DNA from: Roseiarcus sp963726105
Lineage (GTDB): Bacteria; Pseudomonadota; Alphaproteobacteria; Rhizobiales; Beijerinckiaceae
Reading direction: 5' to 3'
Assembly: GCA_963726105.1 (NCBI GenBank)
Contig: CAVSBJ010000025.1
Location: 1-64,000, forward strand
Length of the DNA: 64,000 nucleotides
The stretch's first letter is position 1. Every line of letters starts with the position of its first letter. The translations under genes and the position numbers were made by a program. Shown here one piece after another: positions 1 to 9,117 of the stretch. The notes beneath the pieces were generated by a model, which worked only from the letters and a program-made list of their open reading frames with translations, was not told where the DNA came from and searched no databases.

Positions 1-1012
1 CGGCCTCCAGCATCAGCGCCAGCGACTTCTCGGTGATCTCCTCGCCGGCCTCGGCGTAGATCTCGCCGGTCGTCGGGTTGTAGAGGTCCTCGGCGATATA
101 CTGGCCATAGAGATCGGCGTCGCTCGCACGCAGCGCCTTGAGGCCCTTCTCTGCCAATTGCCGCGCGGCGCGCACGGTCAGTTTCCGGCCCAACTCGATG
201 GCGACCTCGCCAGTATCGGCGTTCACCATATCGACGGAGGCCTTGACGCCCCTCATGCGTTCGGCGTCGAAAGGCACGCGCCAGCCGCCGTCCTTGAGAT
301 GCGTGTAGACGATCTTCTTATAGAAGGTCGACAGAATCTCCTCGCCGTCGAGGCCAAGCGCATAAAGCAGCGAGGTCACCGGGATCTTGCGCCGGCGGTC
401 GATGCGCGCATAGACGATGTCCTTGGCGTCGAACTCGATGTCGAGCCACGAGCCGCGATAAGGGATGATGCGGGCGGCGAACAGAAGCTTGCCCGAGGAA
501 TGGCTCTTGCCCTTGTCGTGATCGAAGAACACGCCCGGGCTGCGATGCATCTGCGAGACGATGACCCGTTCGGTGCCGTTGACGATGAAGGTGCCGTTTA
601 TGGTCATGAGCGGCATGTCGCCCATGTACACGTCCTGCTCCTTGATGTCCTTGACCGACTTGGCCTGAGTCTCGGGATCGACGTCGAACACAATGAGGCG
701 CAGCGTCACCTTGAGCGGCGCGGAATAGGTCATGCCGCGCTGGCGGCACTCGTCGACATCGTATTTCGGCGCTTCATACTCATACTTGACGAATTCGAGA
801 TGAGCGGTGTCGGCGAAGTCCTTGATCGGGAACACCGACTTGAACACCGCCTGCAGGCCCTCGTTTGGACGTCCGCCCTTCGGCGGATCCATCAGCAGGA
901 ACTGATCGTACGAGGCCTTCTGGACTTCGATCAGGTTCGGCATCTCGCCGACTTCCTTGACGTGCCCGAACACCTTGCGAACGCGCTTGCGGCCCGTGAA
1001 TGTCTGCGCCAT
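1..1012 (-). CDS. rpoB: RNA polymerase beta subunit, N-terminal part (cut by window edge)
   Basis: Beta subunit of the core RNA polymerase; only about the first 337 residues lie in the window and the gene runs off the left edge. The product begins MAQTFTGRKRVRKVFGHVKE and contains the recognisable N-terminal segments MTINGTFIVNGTERVIVSQ and SPGVFFDHDKGK, typical of RpoB. The start is the ATG at 1012-1010, preceded by a GAGGAG ribosome-binding site. It lies 261 nt downstream of rplL in the usual rplJ-rplL-rpoB order. The identification is secure. Confidence 0.98.
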   Translation of the reverse strand, partial: MAQTFTGRKRVRKVFGHVKEVGEMPNLIEVQKASYDQFLLMDPPKGGRPNEGLQAVFKSVFPIKDFADTAHLEFVKYEYEAPKYDVDECRQRGMTYSAPLKVTLRLIVFDVDPETQAKSVKDIKEQDVYMGDMPLMTINGTFIVNGTERVIVSQMHRSPGVFFDHDKGKSHSSGKLLFAARIIPYRGSWLDIEFDAKDIVYARIDRRRKIPVTSLLYALGLDGEEILSTFYKKIVYTHLKDGGWRVPFDAERMRGVKASVDMVNADTGEVAIELGRKLTVRAARQLAEKGLKALRASDADLYGQYIAEDLYNPTTGEIYAEAGEEITEKSLALMLEA

Positions 1013-1250
1013 GTCGCTCCTCTAAAGCTCGCCTGCCGCCGTTGTCGGTCGTCGCACGCCCATGCGCGCGCCGGATCTCCGGCTGGTCTTGTCAGGACGT
1101 CGCCGACGCCCCCTTCTCATCAAACCTTCCCCGGCGGCGGCCCCAAAATCGTCTTGGCGGCCTCCGATGACGTTCGCTCCCCAAACGTTTTGAAAACGCC
1201 GGAACGGCCCCTGGCCGATGGCCGGGACCGTCCCGCTTCAATCAACCGAA

Positions 1251-1266
1251 CCCCGCGACAGCGGGG
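1251..1266. terminator. Short hairpin between rplL and rpoB (possible attenuator)
   Basis: A perfect 6-bp stem (CCCCGC/GCGGGG) with a 4-nt loop lies 8 nt beyond the rplL stop in the 261-nt rplL-rpoB gap. There is no following T-run. If functional it is more likely a partial attenuator or RNA-processing site, as known in this gap in other bacteria, than a full terminator. The role is inferred. Confidence 0.35.
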
Positions 1267-1273
1267 CCGCTCA

Positions 1274-1654
1274 TTACTTGAGCTCGACTTTCGCCCCAAC
1301 CTTTTCCAGAGCGGCCTTGATCTTCTCGGCCTCTTCCTTGCTCACGCCCTCCTTGACCGGCTTCGGCGCGGCCTCGACCAGGTCCTTGGCTTCCTTGAGG
1401 CCGAGCGCGGTGATCGCGCGCACTTCCTTGATCACTTCGATCTTCTTGTCCCCAACCGCCGCGAGGACGACGGTGAACTCGGTCTGCTCCTCGACCGGAG
1501 CAGCCGCGGCGCCGCCAGCGGCCGGAGCAGCGGCGACCGCCACGGCGGCCGCGGCCGAAACGCCCCACTTGCCCTCAAGCAGTTTGGCGAGCTCGGCGGC
1601 CTCCAGGACCGTGAGGCTCGAGAGTTCGTCAACGATTTTTTCGAGATTTGCCAT
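1274..1654 (-). CDS. rplL: 50S ribosomal protein L7/L12
   Basis: Stalk protein of the large ribosomal subunit, 126 aa, the normal length. An N-terminal dimerisation segment (MANLEKIVDELSSLTVLEAA) is followed by an Ala-rich hinge at about residues 33-52. The C-terminal factor-binding domain includes FTVVLAAVGDKKIEVIKEVR and ends KVGAKVELK. It lies 51 nt downstream of rplJ in the same operon and upstream of rpoB. Confidence 0.98.
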   Translation of the reverse strand: MANLEKIVDELSSLTVLEAAELAKLLEGKWGVSAAAAVAVAAAPAAGGAAAAPVEEQTEFTVVLAAVGDKKIEVIKEVRAITALGLKEAKDLVEAAPKPVKEGVSKEEAEKIKAALEKVGAKVELK

Positions 1655-1705
1655 TGATGGACTTCCTTTATGTAGTTCGAACCGAGTGTTTGTGAAGAGC
1701 CTGCG

Positions 1706-2230
1706 TCAGGCTGCGTCTTTCGCCGCATAGGCGCCGACAACGCGCGCGAGCTTAGCGGCTGGCGCGGTCGCGAGCTGGGCGAGCTTGGTCGCGGGGGCGG
1801 TCAGGAGCCCCAGCAGTTTCGCCCGCAGCTCGTCGAGGGACGGCAAGGTCGCGAGCGCCCTCACGCCGTCGACGTCGAGAGCCGTCTTGCCCATGGCGCC
1901 GCCCAGGAGCACGAACTTCTCGTGATCCTTGGCGAAAGCCACGGCCGCCTTGGCCGCCGCCACCGGATCGGTCGAATGAGCGATCAGGGTCGGGCCCTTG
2001 AGCAGGGGACCGATCGAGGCGACGTCCGTATCCTTAAGGGCAATCTGAGCCAGGCTGTTCTTGGCGACCTGAACGTTGGCGCCCGCCTGCCGCATCTGCT
2101 TGCGCAGCCGCTGCATCTGGGCGACCGTCAGGCCGGAATAATGCGCCACGACCACGACCGACGCTTTTGAAAAAACGTCGTGCAGAGCCGCGACGGCTTC
2201 CTTTTTTTCCGTTCTATCCACGGTGCTCAT
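1706..2230 (-). CDS. rplJ: 50S ribosomal protein L10
   Basis: Base of the L7/L12 stalk, 174 aa, starting MSTVDRTEKKEAVAALHDVF. The L10 domain shows SVVVVAHYSGLTVAQMQRLR and VAKNSLAQIAL, and the C-terminal Ala-rich helix that binds L7/L12 dimers is present. In other bacteria L10(L12)4 represses its own operon through the mRNA leader; a candidate leader lies upstream at about 2395-2525. rplK-rplA are not adjacent on the upstream side; a PEP-CTERM gene is found there instead. Confidence 0.98.
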   Translation of the reverse strand: MSTVDRTEKKEAVAALHDVFSKASVVVVAHYSGLTVAQMQRLRKQMRQAGANVQVAKNSLAQIALKDTDVASIGPLLKGPTLIAHSTDPVAAAKAAVAFAKDHEKFVLLGGAMGKTALDVDGVRALATLPSLDELRAKLLGLLTAPATKLAQLATAPAAKLARVVGAYAAKDAA

Positions 2231-2394
2231 CTCCGGTCGGCGAGGCTCGATTGCTCAAAGCCCGCCTGTTGCACACGCCGCGCCGTTTGATCCGGTCATC
2301 CGAATCGAAGCCGCAGCCACTTGCGCCTGTCCCCGGAGGCGGGCTTGCGACCCGGCGCCGGACAGATGGTTCGAACCGCTTTCACCGTCCGGGA

Positions 2395-2525
2395 AGCGCC
2401 GGGACGGCTAGAGAAACTCGGTCTTCCCCGTCTATGCTGGCTCCCTGCCGTTGTTGAGGCCTGGGAATTAAGCGTGCGCCCCGAGGGGGTTACGCGCCGG
2501 CAGTCTCGGACAGGACAAAGCCGGA
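2395..2525 (-). promoter_or_regulatory. Candidate L10 (rplJ) mRNA leader
   Basis: Read on the minus strand this untranslated stretch upstream of rplJ has GAGACTGCCGGCG, then a CCCC/GGGG hairpin, CTTAAT, and about 40 nt later ATAGACGGGGAAGACCGAG. The spacing and the TAGACGG-type box resemble leaders found before rplJ in Proteobacteria, where L10-L12 binds. The match is by eye only. A covariance-model search would decide it. Confidence 0.45.
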
Positions 2526-2664
2526 CGCGACGCAAAGGTTCACCCTCTCCGTCCTCCGGCCCTTCCGCCGCTCCCGCTCCGATCAGCCGTCACCGGTTTC
2601 AATCTTTGCAGGGCGGTAGCCCATGTTTGATTCGAGGCCGTCGCGCTGTCGGCCCCAAACGAGC

Positions 2665-2693
2665 CCCATAGCGCTTTCGCGCGCGCTTGCCAA
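2665..2693 (-). promoter_or_regulatory. Candidate sigma-70 promoter for rplJL-rpoB
   Basis: On the minus strand, TTGGCA (2693-2688) and TATGGG (2670-2665) are separated by exactly 17 nt. Transcription would start near 2658 and give a leader of about 430 nt before rplJ, including the candidate L10 leader. This fits the absence of rplKA directly upstream, since the operon then needs its own promoter. Confidence 0.4.
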
Positions 2694-2755
2694 GGGGAAG
2701 GCGAAAAGTTTTTTCACCGCGCGACGGTGCGGATCAACAGCTTTTGTTTATGGCT

Positions 2756-2799
2756 GCCGGCGCGGAAACAATCGTTTTGCTTTCGCGCCGGCGTTTTTT
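2756..2799. terminator. Hairpin with T-run beyond the PEP-CTERM gene
   Basis: A 9-bp GC stem (GCCGGCGCG at 2756-2764, CGCGCCGGC at 2784-2792) is followed on the plus strand by six T (2794-2799). It sits between the end of the minus-strand PEP-CTERM gene and the rplJ promoter. The T-run suits plus-strand transcripts; on the minus strand only the stem is strong. It probably insulates the two units. Confidence 0.5.
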
Positions 2800-2812
2800 A
2801 CTCGATGCGCGC

Positions 2813-3679
2813 TTAGCCGGCGATCGCGAGCGCGCCCTGCTTCCGCCCCCGGCGCACGACGGTGAGGCCAAGGCCGCCGAAGCCAATCAGCATCATCGCC
2901 CAGGTCGAAGGCTCGGGAACCGCGCCGGCGGCGGTGGAGAACGAAGCGTCTGTGCGGCTGTCGTAGAACTGCGTTGTAGGAACCCCCGCGACGTTGTCAA
3001 AGCCCGAGATCCGGTCGGAGAAAAGGAGCTCGAAGGTGTAGGTCTGCCCAGGCATCAGCGTTCCGCCGGCAATGGACACGCTCGTCGTGTCCGAAGGCAG
3101 GAACGAACCACTCGCCACAGTTGCATTCGACGCGTTGAAGACCGAGAAAAAGACGAAGCTGTCCGTGGCGTTCGGACTGGGGTCCATGGTGTTGAAGTCC
3201 AGGGTGACAGAATTGGCGGCGTTCAGGCCCTGGAGCGCATTGAAAGACGCAACTGCAAGCTCCGGCGTGTTGGAATATGCGCCCCCGGCATAGTTGATGG
3301 TGACTGAGGTCGGAGAGGCCCCGGTCAAGTTGAACGTGTAGTCGCCGGTCGGAAAGGCCGCTTGCAAGTCTGTGAAGGAAGGGTCTGAGGGAGACCCGTA
3401 TTCCCACGCGACATCGGCCGGAACAAAATTCAGGGTTTGGGGCGATCCCGGACCTCCGTAGCTCAGGGCGCCCCCGGTATAATCGCCGGAACTGGCGACG
3501 AACGCTCGCCCGGAGAAGAAGCCTCCGGTCGAGGTGACCGTCGTCGGGCCGGTCTGCTCGAAGGTCGGGTTCAGCCCAACGTCCGCGCTCACGACTCCCG
3601 CGTGCGCTCCGCCCCCGGCCGCGATAAACCCGGCCGCAGCCAACCCGATCGCATGAATAAGTCCGCGATTCATTTGCAT
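2813..3679 (-). CDS. PEP-CTERM sorting-domain exported protein
   Basis: 288-aa exported protein of unknown binding partner. It has an N-terminal signal peptide (MNRGLIHAIGLAAAGFIAA...AHA). The long Gly/Ser/Thr-rich beta-type body is followed by a C-terminal PEPSTWAMMLIGFGGLG segment with a hydrophobic run and an Arg-rich tail. That tripartite tail is the PEP-CTERM signal recognised by exosortase in Gram-negative bacteria. The start at 3679 is chosen because GGGGGA lies 5 nt upstream; an ATG six bases downstream is also possible. No exosortase gene is in the window. Confidence 0.9.
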   Translation of the reverse strand: MQMNRGLIHAIGLAAAGFIAAGGGAHAGVVSADVGLNPTFEQTGPTTVTSTGGFFSGRAFVASSGDYTGGALSYGGPGSPQTLNFVPADVAWEYGSPSDPSFTDLQAAFPTGDYTFNLTGASPTSVTINYAGGAYSNTPELAVASFNALQGLNAANSVTLDFNTMDPSPNATDSFVFFSVFNASNATVASGSFLPSDTTSVSIAGGTLMPGQTYTFELLFSDRISGFDNVAGVPTTQFYDSRTDASFSTAAGAVPEPSTWAMMLIGFGGLGLTVVRRGRKQGALAIAG

Positions 3680-4240
3680 GGGTATCCCCCGAATGCGGGC
3701 CAACCTCCCGACCGACCTCGGAGCCCACAATTCCGGGAGGCGGCGCCAGCGGATATTATCCTCTTATGTTTGGATAATTGAGTCAATCTTGCCTCGATCT
3801 CTTAACGGAAACGTGATTGCGATTGAGGTCGCCCGCAACACTGCACGCGGTCACTCGCGCCATCGCCGGCATCGCCTGCCTCGCCGACTTCGAGCCTGAA
3901 CCCAACCGTCGTTCGCGTCCTTGCGAAACCAAGCCTGGCCGCCTCCATGCCGCTGATGTCAGCGGCGGCTTCGGGCGACCTGCAGCGGCCCACACTCTCG
4001 TAATGCGTTCGCGCTAACGGCGCTTTTGACAGCCGTATGCCGGGGGTGTTATTCGCATGGTCGATTGAACTGCCAATGGGGCTCGCAGACTTCAGGCTCT
4101 CTCGAAGTCTATTCTGGCGCAATCCCAAACAATCGCCAACTTCAACGGGTTCAACCTGACGGGTTAGATTGGAGGAAATCACTAAGCGCAGGGTTTGTTT
4201 CCGGTCTCATCTCCCGACCGTGAAGAGGTTAGATTAAGGC
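3680..4240. other. Intergenic stretch without a supported gene
   Basis: About 560 nt between the PEP-CTERM gene and the glycosyltransferase. Short open frames exist on both strands, but none has a recognisable domain, a convincing ribosome-binding site or a consistent codon pattern. Base composition is lower in GC than the neighbours between roughly 4020 and 4240, which could hold the promoter of the downstream glycan cluster. Confidence 0.5.
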
Positions 4241-5431
4241 ATGAGTAGTAAAGTCATCGTCCATATCAGTGCTGACTTTCCAGACTCGATGGCGGCGACA
4301 AAGACCAATTCGGTAGCCAATCTCATCAAGGCCACCGACGGATATCGACATGTTGTGTATTCGCTCAATCGCGTCAGTCTCGTCTCAGGCATAGTCGCCG
4401 TTGATTTCGGCCCCGACCGCAAGGCGCTCGCCTACGGAGCCCCCCCCAAAGGAATTTTCCACGCCACTTACCTCGACCGCGTCTCGGACTGGATTCTCAA
4501 GGATATCCAGAGCCGCGGCATTCCGGTCGATGCGCTGCACCTGCACAAGTTCTCCGTCGAGGGTCTGGTCGGCCAGAAAATCGCCCGAAGCCTCAAACGT
4601 CCGTATATCGTCAACCTCTGGGGCGATACGGATCTCAAAATCATAAAGTATCGTCCGGATTTGAAGGCCACCTGGAAATCCGTTCTCGATGAGGCGGCTC
4701 TCGTCATCCCTCATACGCCCTGGGTCGAAGAACGCTTCGACGCCCTGTTTGGGCTCGACCATTCGAAATTGGTCATCCTGCCGGCAATCACTCAGCACGA
4801 GCACTTCACCCCGTCCCCGATCATCGCGGAACCCCGCTTCGTGACCCTTTTCAATCTCGACGTCCATCGGCGAAAAAACCTCGCGGCGCTTGTCGCTGTG
4901 ATCGATCGGATGTCGCAGCGAATTCCCAACATCTCGCTCGACATTTACGGCAAGGGTTCGCCCAAGACGATGTTCGAGGTTTCGCAAATCGTCGAGAAGG
5001 CCAAGGCCAGGAACGTCAGGCTGAAGGGGCCGCTGCCGAGCGATGGATTTACGACGATCCTCGGCGATTACGTCGGTTTCCTGATGCCGACCCGGCGGGA
5101 GACTTTCGGCATGGTCTTTATCGAGGCGCTGTTCTCCGGCCTGCCCCTGCTCCACACCCGGAGATGGGGCATCGACGGGTTTTTCGCCGATGACGAAATC
5201 GGCTACGCGTGCGATCCGACGAGCCTCGACGACATTGAGATCGGCGTTGACCGGCTGTTGCGCGAACAGGAGCGGTTCAAGCGATCCATCGTCTCTCTTC
5301 ATGAGCGCGGCGGGCTGGACCGGTTCAAGCGAAAAACAATCGCCGAGACTTATCGCGCCGGTCTCGAGCGCGTGTTGGGACGGAGCGAGCAGCCCGCACG
5401 GGTTTTGTCCGAGACCGCCGCGGTTCCTTGA
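4241..5431 (+). CDS. GT4-type glycosyltransferase
   Basis: 396-aa cytosolic glycosyltransferase with the GT-B fold, predicted to transfer a sugar from a nucleotide donor to a glycan or lipid acceptor. The C-terminal half carries the family's donor-binding signature: FNLDVHRRKNL, IYGKGSP, the segment GPLPSDGF, and the E-x7-E-type motif ETFGMVFIEALFSGLPLL at about residues 287-304. The N-terminal acceptor domain is less typical. It is the first gene of a five-gene plus-strand set for heptose-nucleotide synthesis, so a heptose-derived donor is likely, but the acceptor is unknown. Confidence 0.88.
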   Translation: MSSKVIVHISADFPDSMAATKTNSVANLIKATDGYRHVVYSLNRVSLVSGIVAVDFGPDRKALAYGAPPKGIFHATYLDRVSDWILKDIQSRGIPVDALHLHKFSVEGLVGQKIARSLKRPYIVNLWGDTDLKIIKYRPDLKATWKSVLDEAALVIPHTPWVEERFDALFGLDHSKLVILPAITQHEHFTPSPIIAEPRFVTLFNLDVHRRKNLAALVAVIDRMSQRIPNISLDIYGKGSPKTMFEVSQIVEKAKARNVRLKGPLPSDGFTTILGDYVGFLMPTRRETFGMVFIEALFSGLPLLHTRRWGIDGFFADDEIGYACDPTSLDDIEIGVDRLLREQERFKRSIVSLHERGGLDRFKRKTIAETYRAGLERVLGRSEQPARVLSETAAVP

Positions 5432-5458
5432 CTGCAAACGGGATCTCAACGGTTTTCG

Positions 5459-6172
5459 TTGAGAAACGCGTCTCAAGTCGTCATTAAAACAAACGAGAAC
5501 ATCGTACCGATATCTCAAGACGCCGCTTTTGCGAGGGGGCTTATCCTGGCTTTTTTTCCGGATCGACTTTACGACGACATGGGCGGCTACCTCGACGCCT
5601 ATTTTGACCTTTTTCGTGTCGCCGCGGCGGCGGTCGCGCGCGAGCGGATGCAGGCGGCCGCGGACGCGATCCTCGACGTCGTCGCCCGCGATGGCGCGAT
5701 CTTCTCCTGCGGCAATGGCGGCTCCGCGGCCATCGCCAATCACCTGGCCTGCGACTGTCTCAAGGGCGTCAGAACGGACACGACCATCAAGCCGAGAGTC
5801 TCGAGCCTGTCCGCGACAGTCGAGTTGATCACCGCGATCGCCAACGACATCGGCTATGACGACATTTTCAGGTACCAGCTCTCCTCCCTCGCCAGACCCG
5901 GCGACGTGCTGATCACGATCAGTTCGTCCGGCGAGTCCCGCAACATCGTCAATGCGATCACCTGGGCCAAGGCCAACGGCGTGCGAACAATCGCGATGAC
6001 CGGGTTCAAGGGCGGCGCCTCGGCGCAGGCCGCGGACATCAATCTTCATGTCGACGCGCACAATTACGGAGTCGTCGAAGACATCCATCAGTCGATGATG
6101 CATGTGCTCGCCCAGTACGTTCGACACAGGCGCCTTGCCGACCCCGGATTGCTGGGCCAGAAGAAGTTTTGA
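5459..6172 (+). CDS. gmhA: SIS-domain phosphoheptose isomerase (GmhA-like)
   Basis: Predicted to convert sedoheptulose 7-phosphate to D-glycero-D-manno-heptose 7-phosphate. The sugar-isomerase domain shows FSCGNGGSAAIANHLACDCL, SLSATVELITAIANDIGYDD and ISSSGESRNIV, the GmhA phosphate-binding and catalytic segments. The start is unclear. The frame opens at TTG 5459 (237 aa), while conserved family sequence (FPDRLYDDMGGYLDAYFD) begins near 5555, so neither the internal ATG at 5579 nor the full extension is certain. It lies 27 nt after the glycosyltransferase. Confidence 0.88.
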   Translation: MRNASQVVIKTNENIVPISQDAAFARGLILAFFPDRLYDDMGGYLDAYFDLFRVAAAAVARERMQAAADAILDVVARDGAIFSCGNGGSAAIANHLACDCLKGVRTDTTIKPRVSSLSATVELITAIANDIGYDDIFRYQLSSLARPGDVLITISSSGESRNIVNAITWAKANGVRTIAMTGFKGGASAQAADINLHVDAHNYGVVEDIHQSMMHVLAQYVRHRRLADPGLLGQKKF

Positions 6173-6250
6173 CATCGGGTCGATGAGGCCGCCGGTTCGA
6201 GGCCCGCTGGCTTTGATTGCGCCACGTTTAAGTGGGCGGATTGTGTGGCG

Positions 6251-7216
6251 ATGACGATTTTGGTGACCGGCGGGGCGGGCTTCATCGCCAACACGCTGCT
6301 GGATTCCATCCTTTCGCGCGGCAACTCGGTCATCTGTCTCGACAATCTGTGCCGCGGGACGAGCGCCAACGTCGCGCGCTTTGCCGGGAAGAACAGCTTC
6401 CGGTTTTCGGTCGTCGATCTCGCCGATCTCGACGCCTTCCGATCCTGCATCAATTCGCACGCGGACCTCGGGCCAATTTTGGAGGTCTGGCACCTCGCGG
6501 CCAATTCCGACATTCCAGCAGGCATCGCGGACCCGGGAGTCGATCTGCGCGATACGTTCATGACGACGTTCAACGTCCTCAGGATCATGGAGGAGCGCAA
6601 CATTGGTGAATTGCTCTTCGCCTCGAGCTCGGCGATCTACGGCGATCTCGGCGACCAAGAATTGACCGAGAGCACCGGTCCCCTGTTTCCGATTTCGAAC
6701 TATGGCGCCATGAAGCTTGCGTCAGAAGCGATGATCACCGCGGCGGTGGAGAAGTTCCTTGATCGAGCTTTGCTGTTTCGCTTTCCCAACGTGGTCGGAT
6801 TGCCCGCGACCCATGGCGTCATTCTCGACTTCATCCGTCGCCTGCGGTCGGATCCCGATCATCTCGACGTGCTCGGCGACGGCTCGCAGCGCAAGGTCTA
6901 CCTGCACGTGAGCGAACTCGTCGACGCCATGCTGTTCATTCAAAGTCGCGCCGCCGAGAAGGTCGATGTCTTCAACATCGGCCCGACCGACGCCGGCATC
7001 TTCGTGCGCGACATTGCCCGCGAAACCGTGGCGGCGGTGGCGCCGGGCGCGCAGCTCAAGTTTGGGACCGACAACAAGGGCTGGGTCGGCGACGTGCCCC
7101 GCTTCGCCTATTCGACGGCGAAGCTTTCGGCGCTCGGCTGGACGCCGAAGCTCAGTTCGCTCGAGGCCGTCCGACGCGCGATCGGCGAAATCAACCGCCA
7201 GGAAAACCCGCCATGA
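6251..7216 (+). CDS. NAD-dependent sugar epimerase/dehydratase (extended SDR)
   Basis: 321-aa extended short-chain dehydrogenase acting on nucleotide sugars. The Rossmann motif VTGGAGFIANTLLD is at the N-terminus. Further features are the conserved AANSDI segment, catalytic Ser in FASSSAIYGD, and the Tyr/Lys pair in NYGAMKLASE at about residue 155. In this cluster it may modify an NDP-heptose (epimerisation or 4,6-dehydration), but the substrate is an inference. The start is ATG 6251; a GTG six bases upstream is also in frame. The end overlaps the next gene by 4 nt (ATGA). Confidence 0.87.
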   Translation: MTILVTGGAGFIANTLLDSILSRGNSVICLDNLCRGTSANVARFAGKNSFRFSVVDLADLDAFRSCINSHADLGPILEVWHLAANSDIPAGIADPGVDLRDTFMTTFNVLRIMEERNIGELLFASSSAIYGDLGDQELTESTGPLFPISNYGAMKLASEAMITAAVEKFLDRALLFRFPNVVGLPATHGVILDFIRRLRSDPDHLDVLGDGSQRKVYLHVSELVDAMLFIQSRAAEKVDVFNIGPTDAGIFVRDIARETVAAVAPGAQLKFGTDNKGWVGDVPRFAYSTAKLSALGWTPKLSSLEAVRRAIGEINRQENPP

Positions 7217-9117
7217 AGCAGGCGGTCATTCTCGCCGGAGGAAAGGGCACGCGGCTCGCTTCCGTGCTCAACGGCCTGCCCAAGCCGCTCGTGGACGTGT
7301 GCGGCAAGCCGCTGCTTCTGCATCAGCTCGAGCTTCTGTGCGCGCATGGTTTCACCGACGCGGTCGTGATGGTCAACCACAGGGCCGATGCGATTCAAGA
7401 ATGGCTGGTCGGCGTCGACCTGCCGATTTCCGTCCGCTTGATCGACGACGGCGAACCGCGAGGAACGGCGGGCGCGGTCCTGGCCGCGCTCGGGGAGCTC
7501 GAGCCCGACTTTCTGGTCATGTACGGCGACACGATGCTTGCCGTCGATCTGACGCGGTTTTGGACCTGGCATCACGCGATTCCCGGCGCCGACGTTTCGC
7601 TCTTTCTTCACCCGAACGACCATCCGCATGATTCGGACCTGGTCGAAATCGACGAAAACGGGCGCATTCTCGCTTTCCACGCCTACCCCCATCCGGCGGA
7701 CGCATGGTTGCCCAACCTCGTCAACGCCGCGCTCTATGTCGTGCGCCGGGAGAGCCTGAGCGCGTGGGTCGACGTCGCCGGCCCGCTCGATTTCGCCAAG
7801 GATCTTTTTCCGCGCATGCTGGCGGCCGGCGCGACGTTGCGCGGCTACGCTTCTCCCGAATACATCAAGGATGCGGGCACCCCCGAACGGCTGCAAAAGG
7901 TTCGCAACGCGCTGACTTCGGGCGCCATCCGTCGCGCCTCGCTCAAGGAGCCTCAGCGAGCCGTGTTTCTCGATCGCGACGGCACCCTCAATGTCGAACA
8001 CGAACTCATTCGCCGCGCCGAAGACCTCGAGCTGTTTCCCTTTGCCGGGTCCGCCATTCGACGACTGAACGAGGCCGAATGGCGAACGGTGCTTGTCAGC
8101 AATCAGCCGATCATCGCGCGCGGCGAGGTCACCGAGGCGCAGTTGCGCCGCATCCATGCTCGCCTGGAAACGGAAATCGGCCGCGATCACGCCTATCTCG
8201 ACCGAATCTATGTTTGTCCCCATCACCCCGATAGCGGGTTTCCCGGCGAACGCACGGAACTCAAGATCCGATGCGATTGCCGCAAGCCGGAACCCGGGCC
8301 TGATCCTTCAGGCTCAAAGCGATCTCAATATCGATCTCGCCCGCTCTTGGTATATCGGCAACTCGACGGCGGATCTTGGGGCAGCTGAAAGGGCGGGAGT
8401 TTCCTCTATTCTGGTGGAAACCGGGCACGGCGGCCTCGATCGCCGCTATCCGCACGAAGCAAAATTCACCGTCGCCAACATTTCAGCAGGCGGTCGACCT
8501 TCATTCTTGACGTCTATCCGAAGATCGCGGAGCGCCTCGCGCCTCAAATCGCCGCAATGGGCTCGGGCAACGACTGGTTCGTCGGCGGGGCGCCGAGCGC
8601 CGGCAAATCGACGGTCGCGGCGACGCTCGAGCGCGAATTGCGGTTGCAGGGACGGCGCGCGCGGATCATTCACACGGACCGCTGGATCAAAGACGAGAAT
8701 GACCGTCATGCGCCCGCCTCGTTCGATATGGCGGATCTCAAGGGCGCCGTCGCGAAGGCCGCGAAGCGCGCTCAGGCTCGATCCGCATCACTCGTGCTTC
8801 CGGGCGGCCGCGGGGGCCAGTTGGAGATCACACTGGCGCCGGACGAAGTCCTCATCTGGGAAGGCGTGTTCGCCTCGGAGCTCGCGGAATCTCTCGGTCG
8901 GACCGCTCACGCAATCAACGTCGTCTCGAGCGAAGCCGCCCGACATGAGCGCTTCATGCGTTTGTGCGAACGACGTGGCGTCTCCACGACGCGGGCGAAC
9001 ACTCTCATTGCCGCGACGCGCGAAAACCGCGCTCCGGAAACATCGACGGGATCGCCCGTGCAGATCAGTCTCGACGCCTGCCAAATCAACTCCATGCTTC
9101 GCGAAGGGAACGGCGCC
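7213..9117 (+). CDS. Fused nucleotidyltransferase / GmhB-type HAD phosphatase / P-loop kinase (frame broken by indels)
   Basis: Three modules in a row. Residues 1-225 are a sugar-1-phosphate nucleotidyltransferase (VILAGGKGTRLASVLNGLPK, VMYGDTMLAVD). Residues 250-390 are a HAD-IIIA phosphatase of GmhB type with FLDRDGTLN and the zinc ligands CPHHPD...CDCRKPEPG. The last module is a P-loop NTPase (GGAPSAGKSTVAATL from about 8581). The uninterrupted frame stops at 8388. Homologous sequence (WYIGNSTADLGAAERAGV) continues in another frame after an extra base near 8298, and two more extra bases near 8489 and 8500 restore the first frame. The P-loop module then runs without a stop into the GHMP kinase. 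Expected roles are heptose 1,7-bisphosphate dephosphorylation and NDP-heptose formation; the P-loop module's substrate is unknown. Confidence 0.8.

Noticed and set aside
158..1657. Long plus-strand open frame across rpoB-rplL
   Set aside because: It is the antisense shadow of rpoB and rplL in GC-rich DNA; low-complexity Arg/Ala-rich product.
4385..6658. 757-codon minus-strand open frame
   Set aside because: Antisense to the glycosyltransferase, gmhA and epimerase, all of which have clear domains.
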